This document shows, piece by piece, positions 12,511 through 18,863 of a stretch of 18,863 bases of DNA. Both the position numbers and the translations under genes were made by a program. The notes under the pieces are model-generated. The model was not told the origin of the DNA, ran no database searches, and saw only the letters and a program-made list of their open reading frames with translations. Every line of letters starts with the position of its first letter. Position 1 is the first letter of the stretch. This DNA is from DAOVDI01 sp965373045 (GTDB lineage Bacteria; Acidobacteriota; Aminicenantia; Aminicenantales; Aminicenantaceae), in the NCBI GenBank assembly GCA_965373045.1, contig CBDVEQ010000024.1:1-18863 (forward strand), in the 5' to 3' direction.

Positions 12511-15315
12511 ATGTATATACCGCTGCGTGTTCATTCCGTCTACAGCAGGGGAAAGGGAAGCATCACCCTGCGCGAGCTGGCTGAGTGGGCCCGAAGAATA
12601 AATCTGCCCTTTGCGGCGCTGACGGATCTGGACAATGTTTACGGTTGGGCGGAATGGAAGCGGGTGGCTGAAGCAGAGGTTGTTTCCCCTCTTTTCGGGT
12701 GCGAGATCGAGATCAGAGAGCAGTGTTTTCTCTTCCTGGTAAAAGAGAGGAAGGGCTACTGGAACCTGATGGAGATCCTCAATAAACGGGAGATCAGGGA
12801 GACAGAGGGATTGGTGACTATTCTCATTCCCAAGCCGGGAAGTAAAGACCTTCTGTATGGCGTTCCCGTGGACCTGAAGCATGATCTTTTCCTGGGCGCT
12901 GATTTTTTCAATTATCAGAAATGCCGGGAAGCAGCCGAAGCCCATGATGTGCCGGTCGTGTGGGCCGCTCCTGTCAAGTTTATCCGGAACCCTGAAAGGC
13001 TCATCCTGCTGCACGCTGTTGAAAAAAAAATCCCTTTCCCCCCGGAACGGGACAGGCTCCGAAACAGGATGCGCTTTTTCGGCCCCGATCAGGAATCTTT
13101 AGCCGTTAAAAAATTCGGTTCTGGGGTGAAAGACCTCTTTCGGGCAACCATTGAGGTGGCGGAATCCTGCCGGTTTTCTTTTGCGGATGTTGTCCCTTCC
13201 CTTCCGGACGACCTCTTTTCCACAACCCTTAGAGATGTGGTTCTCAAGACCTTAAGAGCGGCCGGTGATCTGAGTTGGAAGGAAAGACAGAGGGCACGAA
13301 AAGAGCTCAGGATTGTCGAGCAATCAGGCTTTGCTCCTTATTTTCTGGTCGTTCATGATGTGGTCCGGTATGCCCGCTGCAACGGGATATACCACAACCT
13401 AAAAGGGTCGGGGGCGTCCTCCTTTCTGGCCTATCTTCTGAGGATCTCCCGCGTAAACCCAATCACATTCGACCTCTATTTTGAGAGATTCCTCAACAAG
13501 GGCCGGGACGATCCGCCGGATTTTGACCTGGATTTTGACTCAGGGAAAAGGGATATGATCCTCTCTTATGTTCTGGAGAAGTACGGAAAGGGTCGGACAG
13601 GAGCTGCCTTTGTCTGCAGTCTGAAAGACTTCGGTGCCCGCTCTGCGCTGTATGAGACGGCCAGGGCCTTCGGCCTTCCGCCGGACGAATCGCGATCTCT
13701 GAGTAAAAAAGCCTCCTATTTTGCCAGGCCCGATTCATTAAAAAAAGAGAAGCCCCTGCCCGGCTATGCTGATATATACCGGCTGGCCTCGGACCTGAGT
13801 TATGTCTACCGGGAGAATTCTCTTCATGTCGGTGGGATCATTCTGACGTCTAGCCCTGTCAGCCGGTATCTGCCTCTGGCTAAATCGGCCAAGGGGTATG
13901 TGATGTCCCACTATGACCGGGATGCGGTCAAGGATCTAAAGCTGATCAAGCTCGACCTACTTTCTGTCAGGGGGCTGGCTGCCATTTCAGAAACACGGAA
14001 GAGGATGAAGATACACACCATCCCATCCTGTGATCCTAAAGCCTACAGCCTTTTGAAGGATGCCAGGACCATCGGCTGTTTTCAGGTAGAGAGCCCGGCC
14101 ATGATGAACCTACTGCGGAGGATGAGAGTGGAAAATATTCATGACCTGACTCAGGCCTTGGCCCTCATCCGCCCCGGGCCGACTCAAAGTGGAATGAAAG
14201 AAACCCTTCTTCTGAGCCGGGAGGGACGGCCCGTGGCCAGGGATGCTTTTCTGAAAAGGATCTTTCCCGAGACACACGGTCTTCTTCTCTACGAAGAGCA
14301 GGTGATGCAGATCGCGGGGAGAGTAGCTGGAATGACCCCGGATGTAGGAGACCTGCTCCGCCGGAGCCTGAAAAGGAAGGGGGGAGACGCGGAGCTGAAG
14401 AACCGGTTTTTCCGGGGGGCGGCTGAGCATGGATATACGGCCGGCGAGATCAGAAAGCTGTGGAAGACCATGGAGGATTTTTCGTCCTATTCCTTTAACA
14501 AGGCCCACAGCGCTTCCTATGCTCATATGGCTTTTCAGTCGGTTTATCTCAAGGTCCGCCATCCCGTGGTCTATATGGCTTCTGTCCTGAATGCGGGCGG
14601 TGGTTATTACGGCCTGGCGGAATACATTGAGGAAGCGAAACGGATGGGGATCCGTATCCTGGGGCCTGATGTCAACCGGAGCGGCTATGTATTTACAGTC
14701 GAGAGCGGCTGCATTCGCGTGGGCCTGACATCCATAAAGGGTCTGGCCGTGAAGACGGCGGACAAGATCATTCAAGAAAGGGAAGGGGGAGAGTTTGTCT
14801 CTATCGAGGATGTGCTCTTCCGGATTTCTTTGACCAAATCAGAGCTTTTCGCCCTGATCAAGGCCGGGGTCTTTGATTCCCTCGAACCGAGAAGAACCCG
14901 GCAGATCATTCGTTATTTCAGAGGATTGGAAGGAGTAGGAGCGATGGCTGATCTGAGTTCAAAGCAGAAAGAAAAGATGATGATCGAATCCCTTGGATTT
15001 TCCCCAGAAGGGGATTCGCTTGACCTTTTCGGAGGAAAAAGATCGTCACTCCGCATAAAGGACATGAAAGATTATGTGGGGCGTGAAGTGGTGCTGGTCG
15101 TACGGGTAGTGGATGCTCGTTTGAAGGTGGTTAACGGAGGGCGAAAATACTTCTTCCTTTTTGAGGATGAGACCGGTCTTCTGGAAGGGGTGGGGCAGCG
15201 AAAATGCCTAACTTTCGACAAGCCGCCGGCCTGCTGCCTGAGGGGTGAAGTGAGGAAGGACAGCAGTGGCCGGCCGAAGGTATTCAATTGCTCCTTCCTG
15301 GACGTCAAAGCCTGA
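12511..15315 (+). CDS. dnaE: Short DnaE-type (Pol III alpha) polymerase of a mutagenesis cassette
   Basis: A 934-residue C-family DNA polymerase, clearly shorter than replicative DnaE (about 1160). The order is PHP domain (1-220), palm with PDFDLDF at 336-342 and the third Asp, D482, in IKLDLLSVRG, fingers (ALIRPGPTQSGM 551-562, SFNKAHSASYAHMAFQ 661-676), HhH region, then an OB-like domain (855-930). The PHP domain is degenerate. The usual HxH is Arg-Val-His (6-8) and the TDH motif is Thr-Asp-Leu (38-40), so its metal-dependent activity is probably lost. A clamp-binding-like peptide, SLDLF, is at 836-840. No ribosome-binding site precedes the ATG, only AT-rich sequence, but the start is fixed by the PHP domain. 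Its position behind lexA and dinB marks it as a damage-induced, error-prone copy rather than the main replicase. The TGA stop lies inside a dispersed repeat end. Confidence 0.92.
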   Translation: MYIPLRVHSVYSRGKGSITLRELAEWARRINLPFAALTDLDNVYGWAEWKRVAEAEVVSPLFGCEIEIREQCFLFLVKERKGYWNLMEILNKREIRETEGLVTILIPKPGSKDLLYGVPVDLKHDLFLGADFFNYQKCREAAEAHDVPVVWAAPVKFIRNPERLILLHAVEKKIPFPPERDRLRNRMRFFGPDQESLAVKKFGSGVKDLFRATIEVAESCRFSFADVVPSLPDDLFSTTLRDVVLKTLRAAGDLSWKERQRARKELRIVEQSGFAPYFLVVHDVVRYARCNGIYHNLKGSGASSFLAYLLRISRVNPITFDLYFERFLNKGRDDPPDFDLDFDSGKRDMILSYVLEKYGKGRTGAAFVCSLKDFGARSALYETARAFGLPPDESRSLSKKASYFARPDSLKKEKPLPGYADIYRLASDLSYVYRENSLHVGGIILTSSPVSRYLPLAKSAKGYVMSHYDRDAVKDLKLIKLDLLSVRGLAAISETRKRMKIHTIPSCDPKAYSLLKDARTIGCFQVESPAMMNLLRRMRVENIHDLTQALALIRPGPTQSGMKETLLLSREGRPVARDAFLKRIFPETHGLLLYEEQVMQIAGRVAGMTPDVGDLLRRSLKRKGGDAELKNRFFRGAAEHGYTAGEIRKLWKTMEDFSSYSFNKAHSASYAHMAFQSVYLKVRHPVVYMASVLNAGGGYYGLAEYIEEAKRMGIRILGPDVNRSGYVFTVESGCIRVGLTSIKGLAVKTADKIIQEREGGEFVSIEDVLFRISLTKSELFALIKAGVFDSLEPRRTRQIIRYFRGLEGVGAMADLSSKQKEKMMIESLGFSPEGDSLDLFGGKRSSLRIKDMKDYVGREVVLVVRVVDARLKVVNGGRKYFFLFEDETGLLEGVGQRKCLTFDKPPACCLRGEVRKDSSGRPKVFNCSFLDVKA

Positions 15316-15369
15316 ACAATTTACGAGCCGATCTTATCCCATCTGCTGCGTTGCCGTTCGTTCGCAGTA
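15310..15369 (+). repeat. Partial dispersed repeat overlapping the dnaE stop
   Basis: GCCTGAACAATTTACGAGCC supplies the last bases of the dnaE Ala codon and its TGA stop. The match to the complete copy at 16336 continues through CCCATCTGCTGCG and CGTTCG, then stops after about 60 bp. Only one terminal half is present. The following 80 nt, up to the next start codon, are AT-rich. Confidence 0.72.
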
Positions 15370-15448
15370 GGAAAAAATCGTTTATCTATTTATTTATGTT
15401 TCATAACATCCTTTTTTGCGATACAATATTTTTCAGGAGACATTCCTG

Positions 15449-16336
15449 ATGAAAAAAAGAATATTTTATCTTCTTGATGTTTTTGCAGAGTCCCGGTATA
15501 CCGGAAACCAACTGGCGGTTCTGAAAGATGCCAGGAAATTGTCTGATGAAGATATGCTGAAAATTGCCAAGGAGATGAATTATTCTGAGACAACTTTTAT
15601 TATTCCAGAGAAAAAAGCGGATGGAGGTTATGATGTCCGCATTTTTACTCCAGCCGAAGAAGTCCCGTTCGCTGGACATCCCACCTTGGGAACTGCTTTC
15701 ATCATTAACAAGGAGATAGACAGTGGTCATGAGAAAAAAATCCTTCTGAATCTGAAAGTCGGTCAGATACCCGTTTCTCTGAAATATACCGGGAATAAGG
15801 TCGATTTTCTGCAGATGAAGCAGAATTCTCCGGAATTTTTTTCTGTCCTGAATAAAAATCATGTTGCAATGGCATTGAACCTGAGTCCTGTCGATATTGA
15901 TCCAGGATTTCCGGTTCAGGAGGTATCCACAGGATTGCCTTTTATCATCGTGCCGCTAATATCACTTGATGCTGTCAAAAGGGCCGAGATCAATAAGAAT
16001 CTTTTTTTCGAGCTGGTCAAAGAGACAACAGCAAAGGCCATTCTCCTGTTCTGTCCTGACACTTATGAGAATGACAATGACCTCAATGCCCGGGCATTTG
16101 TTGATTACTATGGTATACCCGAAGATCCGGCCACAGGAAGTGGAAATGGATGCCTAGCCGGTTACCTTGTAAAGCACAAGTATTTTGGCTCAAATAAGAT
16201 CAAAGTCCATGTTGAGCAGGGCTATGAGATCGGACGTCCGTCCAGGCTAACCCTCATTGCTGAAGCCCGGAAAAACAGGATCGAAGTTTTTGTGGGCGGT
16301 AAGGTTATTATGGTTGCAAAGTGCGAGCTACTCTAG
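15449..16336 (+). CDS. PhzF-like isomerase family protein
   Basis: A 295-residue protein of the PhzF/diaminopimelate-epimerase-like fold. Known members catalyse acid-base isomerisations (phenazine biosynthesis in PhzF itself), but most have no known substrate. The family marks are VFAESRYTGNQLAVL at the start, the catalytic Glu47 in NYSETTF, AEEVPFAGHPTLGTAF, and the second-lobe DPATGSGNGCLAGYL. The frame is open from 15416, but the ATG at 15449 fits better, with CAGGAG 9 nt upstream and the family N-terminus directly after it. No phenazine or other pathway gene is adjacent, so function stays open. By eye it is more AT-rich than the lexA-dinB-dnaE block before it. The TAG stop shares its last base with a complete dispersed repeat. 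Confidence 0.88.
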   Translation: MKKRIFYLLDVFAESRYTGNQLAVLKDARKLSDEDMLKIAKEMNYSETTFIIPEKKADGGYDVRIFTPAEEVPFAGHPTLGTAFIINKEIDSGHEKKILLNLKVGQIPVSLKYTGNKVDFLQMKQNSPEFFSVLNKNHVAMALNLSPVDIDPGFPVQEVSTGLPFIIVPLISLDAVKRAEINKNLFFELVKETTAKAILLFCPDTYENDNDLNARAFVDYYGIPEDPATGSGNGCLAGYLVKHKYFGSNKIKVHVEQGYEIGRPSRLTLIAEARKNRIEVFVGGKVIMVAKCELL

Positions 16337-16461
16337 CCTGAACAATTTACAAGCCGATATTATCCCATCTGCTGCGATGCCGTCCGTTCGCGGTATATAA
16401 ATACAGCTTCACGAACAACCTCTTGCAGATGCATCAATCTCGAATCGTAAATAGTCCAGGC
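16336..16461 (-). repeat. Complete 126-bp copy of the dispersed repeat with terminal inverted repeats
   Basis: The ends are imperfect inverted repeats. GCCTGAACAATTTAC at the left faces GCCTGGACTATTTAC read from the right, and 17 of 22 end positions match. The middle, read on the minus strand, contains TTCGTGAAGCTGTATTTATA, as in the copies at 1833 and 9354. No open frame for a transposase is present, so it is a non-autonomous element. Its left end begins on the G of the PhzF-like gene's TAG stop. Confidence 0.82.
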
Positions 16462-16485
16462 AGTTACTTCAATGAGCTCAAAGAA

Positions 16486-16513
16486 CTGGATTTCCGTTTC
16501 CACGGGAATGACG
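16486..16513 (-). repeat. Short imperfect hairpin repeat of the ATTCCC...GGGAAT type
   Basis: Read on the minus strand, CGTCATTCCCGTGGAAACGG continues to AAATCCAG. It resembles the widely scattered short hairpin repeats with CGTCATTCCCG and a mirrored half ending in CCAG. The stem is imperfect here. Only one copy is in the window. Confidence 0.45.
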
Positions 16514-16570
16514 TAAATTAAATGACTTTGGGCTAAGCTGCTTTTAGCTTTGTGCTCTCTATCTTTTCTC

Positions 16571-16586
16571 GCTGGCGTTAGCCGGC
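16571..16586 (+). terminator. GC-rich hairpin, weak terminator candidate
   Basis: GCTGGC and GCCGGC form a 6-bp stem (one G-U pair) around GTTA. The following stretch is TTTGGGCCTCTTTT rather than a clean T-run. It could slow polymerase on the plus strand after the PhzF-like gene. The stretch to 16630 is otherwise low-complexity, with GGCC occurring several times. Confidence 0.3.
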
Positions 16587-16637
16587 TTTGGGCCTCTTTT
16601 GCATTGGCCTTTGGCCCTTGGCCTCTTATTCTTTCAC

Positions 16638-16670
16638 TCGAACCCTCGAATCCTTGACCCCTCGAATCCT
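16638..16670 (+). repeat. Short tandem repeat, about 16-bp period
   Basis: CCCTCGAATCCT occurs at 16643-16654 and again at 16659-16670, with a degenerate related copy (CTCGAACCCT) just before. It lies directly downstream of the threonine synthase stop, in a region with no gene. Confidence 0.6.
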
Positions 16671-16674
16671 ATTT

Positions 16675-17844
16675 TTATGACTTCCATAAATGGCTATATT
16701 TAACCCCATTGCCGGTACTGAAAAGCACTACAGTCTCATTGTTTTTAATCCATCCCCGGCGGAAGAGGTGCTGGAAAGCAACAAGCGGTGCTGCTGCTTC
16801 TGGACAGAGGAACAACCCCTGCGTACGGCCAATTATTCTTGTGGCCTCCATCAATTCTTTATCAGTCACAGCAATGGCTGTTCCGTTACTTTCGCGCAGG
16901 GCCCGTAAGATCAAAAAATCGCCTACAGCCGCAGGTACACGTAAACCATCGGCAATAGTCACAGCTCCATGCCAGGGTTCTGCGAATTCTTTTTTCTCAT
17001 TAAAGGCCTGGACAATCGGAGCGCAGCCTTCTGCCTGAACAGTAACCATACGTGGACGTTTCGGTCCGATCCAGCCCAATTTCTCCATTTCATCAAACGC
17101 TTTCCACATTCCGATCAAACCAGTGCCTCCTCCGGTAGGATAGATGATAATATCCGGCAGGTTCCAATCCATCTGTTCTGCGATCTCGTAACCCATGGTT
17201 TTTTTGCCCTCCAATCGATAGGGCTCCTTGAGGGTGGACATATCAAAATAATCGGACCCATCCAACCATTTGGCTGCGATCCTTCCTGCGTCTGTGATAA
17301 GACCGTCTATGAGTGTGATCTCAGCGCCTAAAGCGCGGCACTCGGCAACAAAGGGGTGAGGGACATCCTGCGGCATAAACACATGGGCAGGAATTCCGGC
17401 AAGAGCGGCGTAAGCACTAAGGGCCCCTGCGGCATTCCCTGCTGAGGGGATCGAAAAAGCTTTAGCTCCCAGTTCCCAGGCACGCGAGACAGCCACTCCC
17501 AATCCTCGTGCTTTGAATGATCCTGTGGGATTAAGCCCTTCATCCTTGATAAAAAGCCTCTCGAATCCCATCTCCTCCCTCAGTCGATCAGCACGGATAA
17601 GCGGCGTGAATCCCTCCCCCAGACAGAGTGAATAACGGTTGTCACGGACAGGCAGAAGTTCGCAATAGCGCCACTGGTTCGGTTCCCGCTTGGCGATCTC
17701 CTTTGGACTGACAGCCCCTTTGGCCTTTTCCAGATCATAGCGGGCGAGAAGCGGTTTGTGGCAATCAGGGCAAAGATTCCAGAGATGATCGGCCTCCAGC
17801 CTTTTGCCGCACATGGAACATTCAAGATGAGTCAGATAGTTCAT
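16675..17844 (-). CDS. thrC: Threonine synthase (PLP fold type II, zinc-ribbon N-terminus)
   Basis: A 389-residue enzyme converting O-phospho-L-homoserine to L-threonine. The N-terminus carries a four-Cys zinc ribbon (C9, C12, C25, C28), common in this threonine synthase class. The substrate loop GEGFTPL is at 76-82, the PLP lysine K111 lies in NPTGSFKARG, SAGNAAGALSAYA is the N-acting motif, and PTGGGTGLIG binds the PLP phosphate. FSTGNG near the end completes the set. AGGAGAT lies about 6 nt before the ATG. It follows the DUF72 gene by 39 nt on the same strand, so they are probably one transcript. The window also encodes threonine degradation enzymes, though not in this operon. Relatives acting on other hydroxy- or phospho-amino acids share this fold, but the zinc ribbon and motifs favour ThrC. 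Confidence 0.88.
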   Translation of the reverse strand: MNYLTHLECSMCGKRLEADHLWNLCPDCHKPLLARYDLEKAKGAVSPKEIAKREPNQWRYCELLPVRDNRYSLCLGEGFTPLIRADRLREEMGFERLFIKDEGLNPTGSFKARGLGVAVSRAWELGAKAFSIPSAGNAAGALSAYAALAGIPAHVFMPQDVPHPFVAECRALGAEITLIDGLITDAGRIAAKWLDGSDYFDMSTLKEPYRLEGKKTMGYEIAEQMDWNLPDIIIYPTGGGTGLIGMWKAFDEMEKLGWIGPKRPRMVTVQAEGCAPIVQAFNEKKEFAEPWHGAVTIADGLRVPAAVGDFLILRALRESNGTAIAVTDKELMEATRIIGRTQGLFLCPEAAAPLVAFQHLFRRGWIKNNETVVLFSTGNGVKYSHLWKS

Positions 17845-17883
17845 TGTATATCTCCTGATGACGTTCTCTTTATATTTATCAGG

Positions 17884-18798
17884 CTATGAATCAGAATCTC
17901 CGTCGAACAAGTCGAGCTGCCCTTCTTTGATCTTTGTGATAATCTCCTCTAGGGCGGGATATTTTTTCAGCAGAGGGAGGGGGAGATTGAGTTTTTCTCC
18001 TGTAAGCTTATTTTTAAGCTGAAGGGCGTTTACCAGAGCCTGTCCCTGGTAATGATTGTTGGTGATGACAAAAACCTTGTTGCTTTTTTTCCCGAGATCT
18101 TTAATTCTTCTAATCCAATCATCCAGTTCATCATTTGAATAAAGATAATTGTAACGGGCATCCCTTCCGACATCCTTTTTAAACCAGTTTTTATAATTAC
18201 GTCCGTGCAGCCGGACATAAGAAAAATCCTGATTGGTCGTAACAGCACTTGGTTTAATAGAGTTTTTGAAGATCGGCTGGTCTATATTGCAGAAAGCGAC
18301 ATTATGAGTTTTGAGCAAGCTGTAAAATTGGGGTGTGTCCCAGGAGGAATGCCGTATCTCAAGCGCCATTGGAAAACCGCGGAAGGATTCGAACAGTTTG
18401 TCCAGATAGTCGTAGTGTGAGGAGATACCGGCGAAAGACCATGGGAACTGGATGAGAATCGCAGCAAGTCTGCCGCCGGCATGCAGAGGTTCTATTCCCA
18501 TTTTGAATTGATCGATGTCCCTCTTGGAGAAATTTTTCCTGTCGTGGGTGAAGACCTGGAAGAGTTTGACGGTGAATAAAAATTCCGGAAAGCTCTGGAC
18601 CTTTTTAAGCCACGAAAGAGATACCTGAACTGCCGGAGGCCTGTAAAAAGTGCTGTTGATCTCAACAATACTGATGTACTGTGCCAGATAAACAAGTGCA
18701 TGGAATCTAGTGGTTTTTTTTTGCGGGTAGACAATGCCTTCCCAGTCTTTGTAGCTCCATCCCGCCGTCCCAAAAAAATACTTGCCTGGATTATTCAT
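17884..18798 (-). CDS. DUF72 (YecE-like) protein with C-terminal clamp-binding-like peptide
   Basis: A 304-residue member of the DUF72 family, a TIM-barrel fold of unknown function. Typical marks are FFGTAGWSYKDWEGIVYP at the N-terminus, EINSTFYRPP, LIQFPWSF, ALEIRHSSW, YVRLHGR with the following NYLYSNDEL, and FVITNNHYQGQALVNA. The last residues contain QLDLF at 294-298, which matches the consensus peptide by which proteins dock to the bacterial sliding clamp. The family function is unknown, but that tail suggests contact with DNA replication or repair. The first residues (MNNPGK) come from sequence resembling the end of the dispersed repeat upstream, and no clear ribosome-binding site precedes the ATG. 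It is first of a pair with threonine synthase. Confidence 0.85.
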   Translation of the reverse strand: MNNPGKYFFGTAGWSYKDWEGIVYPQKKTTRFHALVYLAQYISIVEINSTFYRPPAVQVSLSWLKKVQSFPEFLFTVKLFQVFTHDRKNFSKRDIDQFKMGIEPLHAGGRLAAILIQFPWSFAGISSHYDYLDKLFESFRGFPMALEIRHSSWDTPQFYSLLKTHNVAFCNIDQPIFKNSIKPSAVTTNQDFSYVRLHGRNYKNWFKKDVGRDARYNYLYSNDELDDWIRRIKDLGKKSNKVFVITNNHYQGQALVNALQLKNKLTGEKLNLPLPLLKKYPALEEIITKIKEGQLDLFDGDSDS

Positions 18799-18802
18799 GA
18801 TA

Positions 18803-18863
18803 ATTGTCGATACGTTCTATCATTAATACCATTCATTAAAGATCTGATTTTATTATCGACACT
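18803..18863 (-). repeat. Tail part of the composite dispersed repeat, cut by the window end
   Basis: Read on the minus strand from 18863, AGTGTCGATAATAAAATCAG leads to AACGTATCGACAAT at 18816-18803. This matches the tail of the copy at 1958-2019 (AGTGTCGATA to AACGTATCGACAAT) at nearly the same length (61 versus 62 nt), and it also matches the tail at 9354-9617. The core of the element probably continues beyond the window. It ends 5 nt before the DUF72 start codon. Confidence 0.7.

Noticed and set aside
14110..14775. 221-residue open frame antisense to dnaE
   Set aside because: It covers the conserved finger region of the polymerase, and its composition (many Pro, His, Gln) is typical of a shadow frame.

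Overview
The window reads as a stretch of chromosome from a free-living, Gram-negative-type heterotroph with strong amino-acid and peptide metabolism. Two genes encode signal-peptide peptidases (M1 and C69), and threonine breakdown enzymes are present (an SDR-type threonine dehydrogenase and KBL). A compact SOS mutagenesis cassette is also present. There is no phage, plasmid or rRNA marker, so the phylum cannot be fixed from this sequence. The gene mix recalls Aminicenantes, Acidobacteriota or delta-proteobacteria-like anaerobes, but that is only an impression.

Left block (83-3561, plus strand): an acetyl-CoA-synthetase-like adenylating enzyme, a stand-alone acyl carrier protein and a 2-amino-3-ketobutyrate CoA ligase (KBL) homologue. 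A 200-bp repeat sits between the first two genes. Activator, carrier and alpha-oxoamine synthase side by side suggest a carrier-bound acyl donor for the PLP enzyme. This is the best candidate for an undescribed pathway here.

Convergent block (3572-6419, minus strand): an M1-type zinc metallopeptidase whose frame is broken at a run of eight C, followed 15 nt downstream by a six-helix membrane protein of unknown function. Diverging from it, 6569-8323 encodes a secreted C69 dipeptidase that starts at TTG. Next, on the minus strand, is an SDR-type L-threonine 3-dehydrogenase (8360-9343). Its product is the normal substrate of KBL, so the window holds both steps from threonine to glycine plus acetyl-CoA.

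Central block (9739-15315, plus strand): an SDR reductase, then lexA, dinB and a short DnaE-type polymerase. The three are tightly packed behind a strong sigma70-like promoter. The polymerase has lost PHP metal ligands, and both polymerases carry clamp-binding-like peptides. This resembles the lexA-imuA-imuB-dnaE2 cassettes, but without imuA and with a catalytically intact Y-family polymerase.

Right block: a PhzF-like isomerase (15449-16336, plus), a 340-nt intergenic region made almost wholly of repeats and hairpins, then a minus-strand pair transcribed as a DUF72 protein followed by threonine synthase.

A dispersed repeat family runs through the window. One complete 126-bp copy has terminal inverted repeats (16336-16461). 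Further full, partial or remnant copies lie at 1833-2035, 9354-9617, 10506-10526, 15310-15369 and 18803-18863. Copies sit directly on stop codons or directly in front of start codons. The repeat and the ligase-ACP-KBL trio are the two least ordinary aspects of the window.
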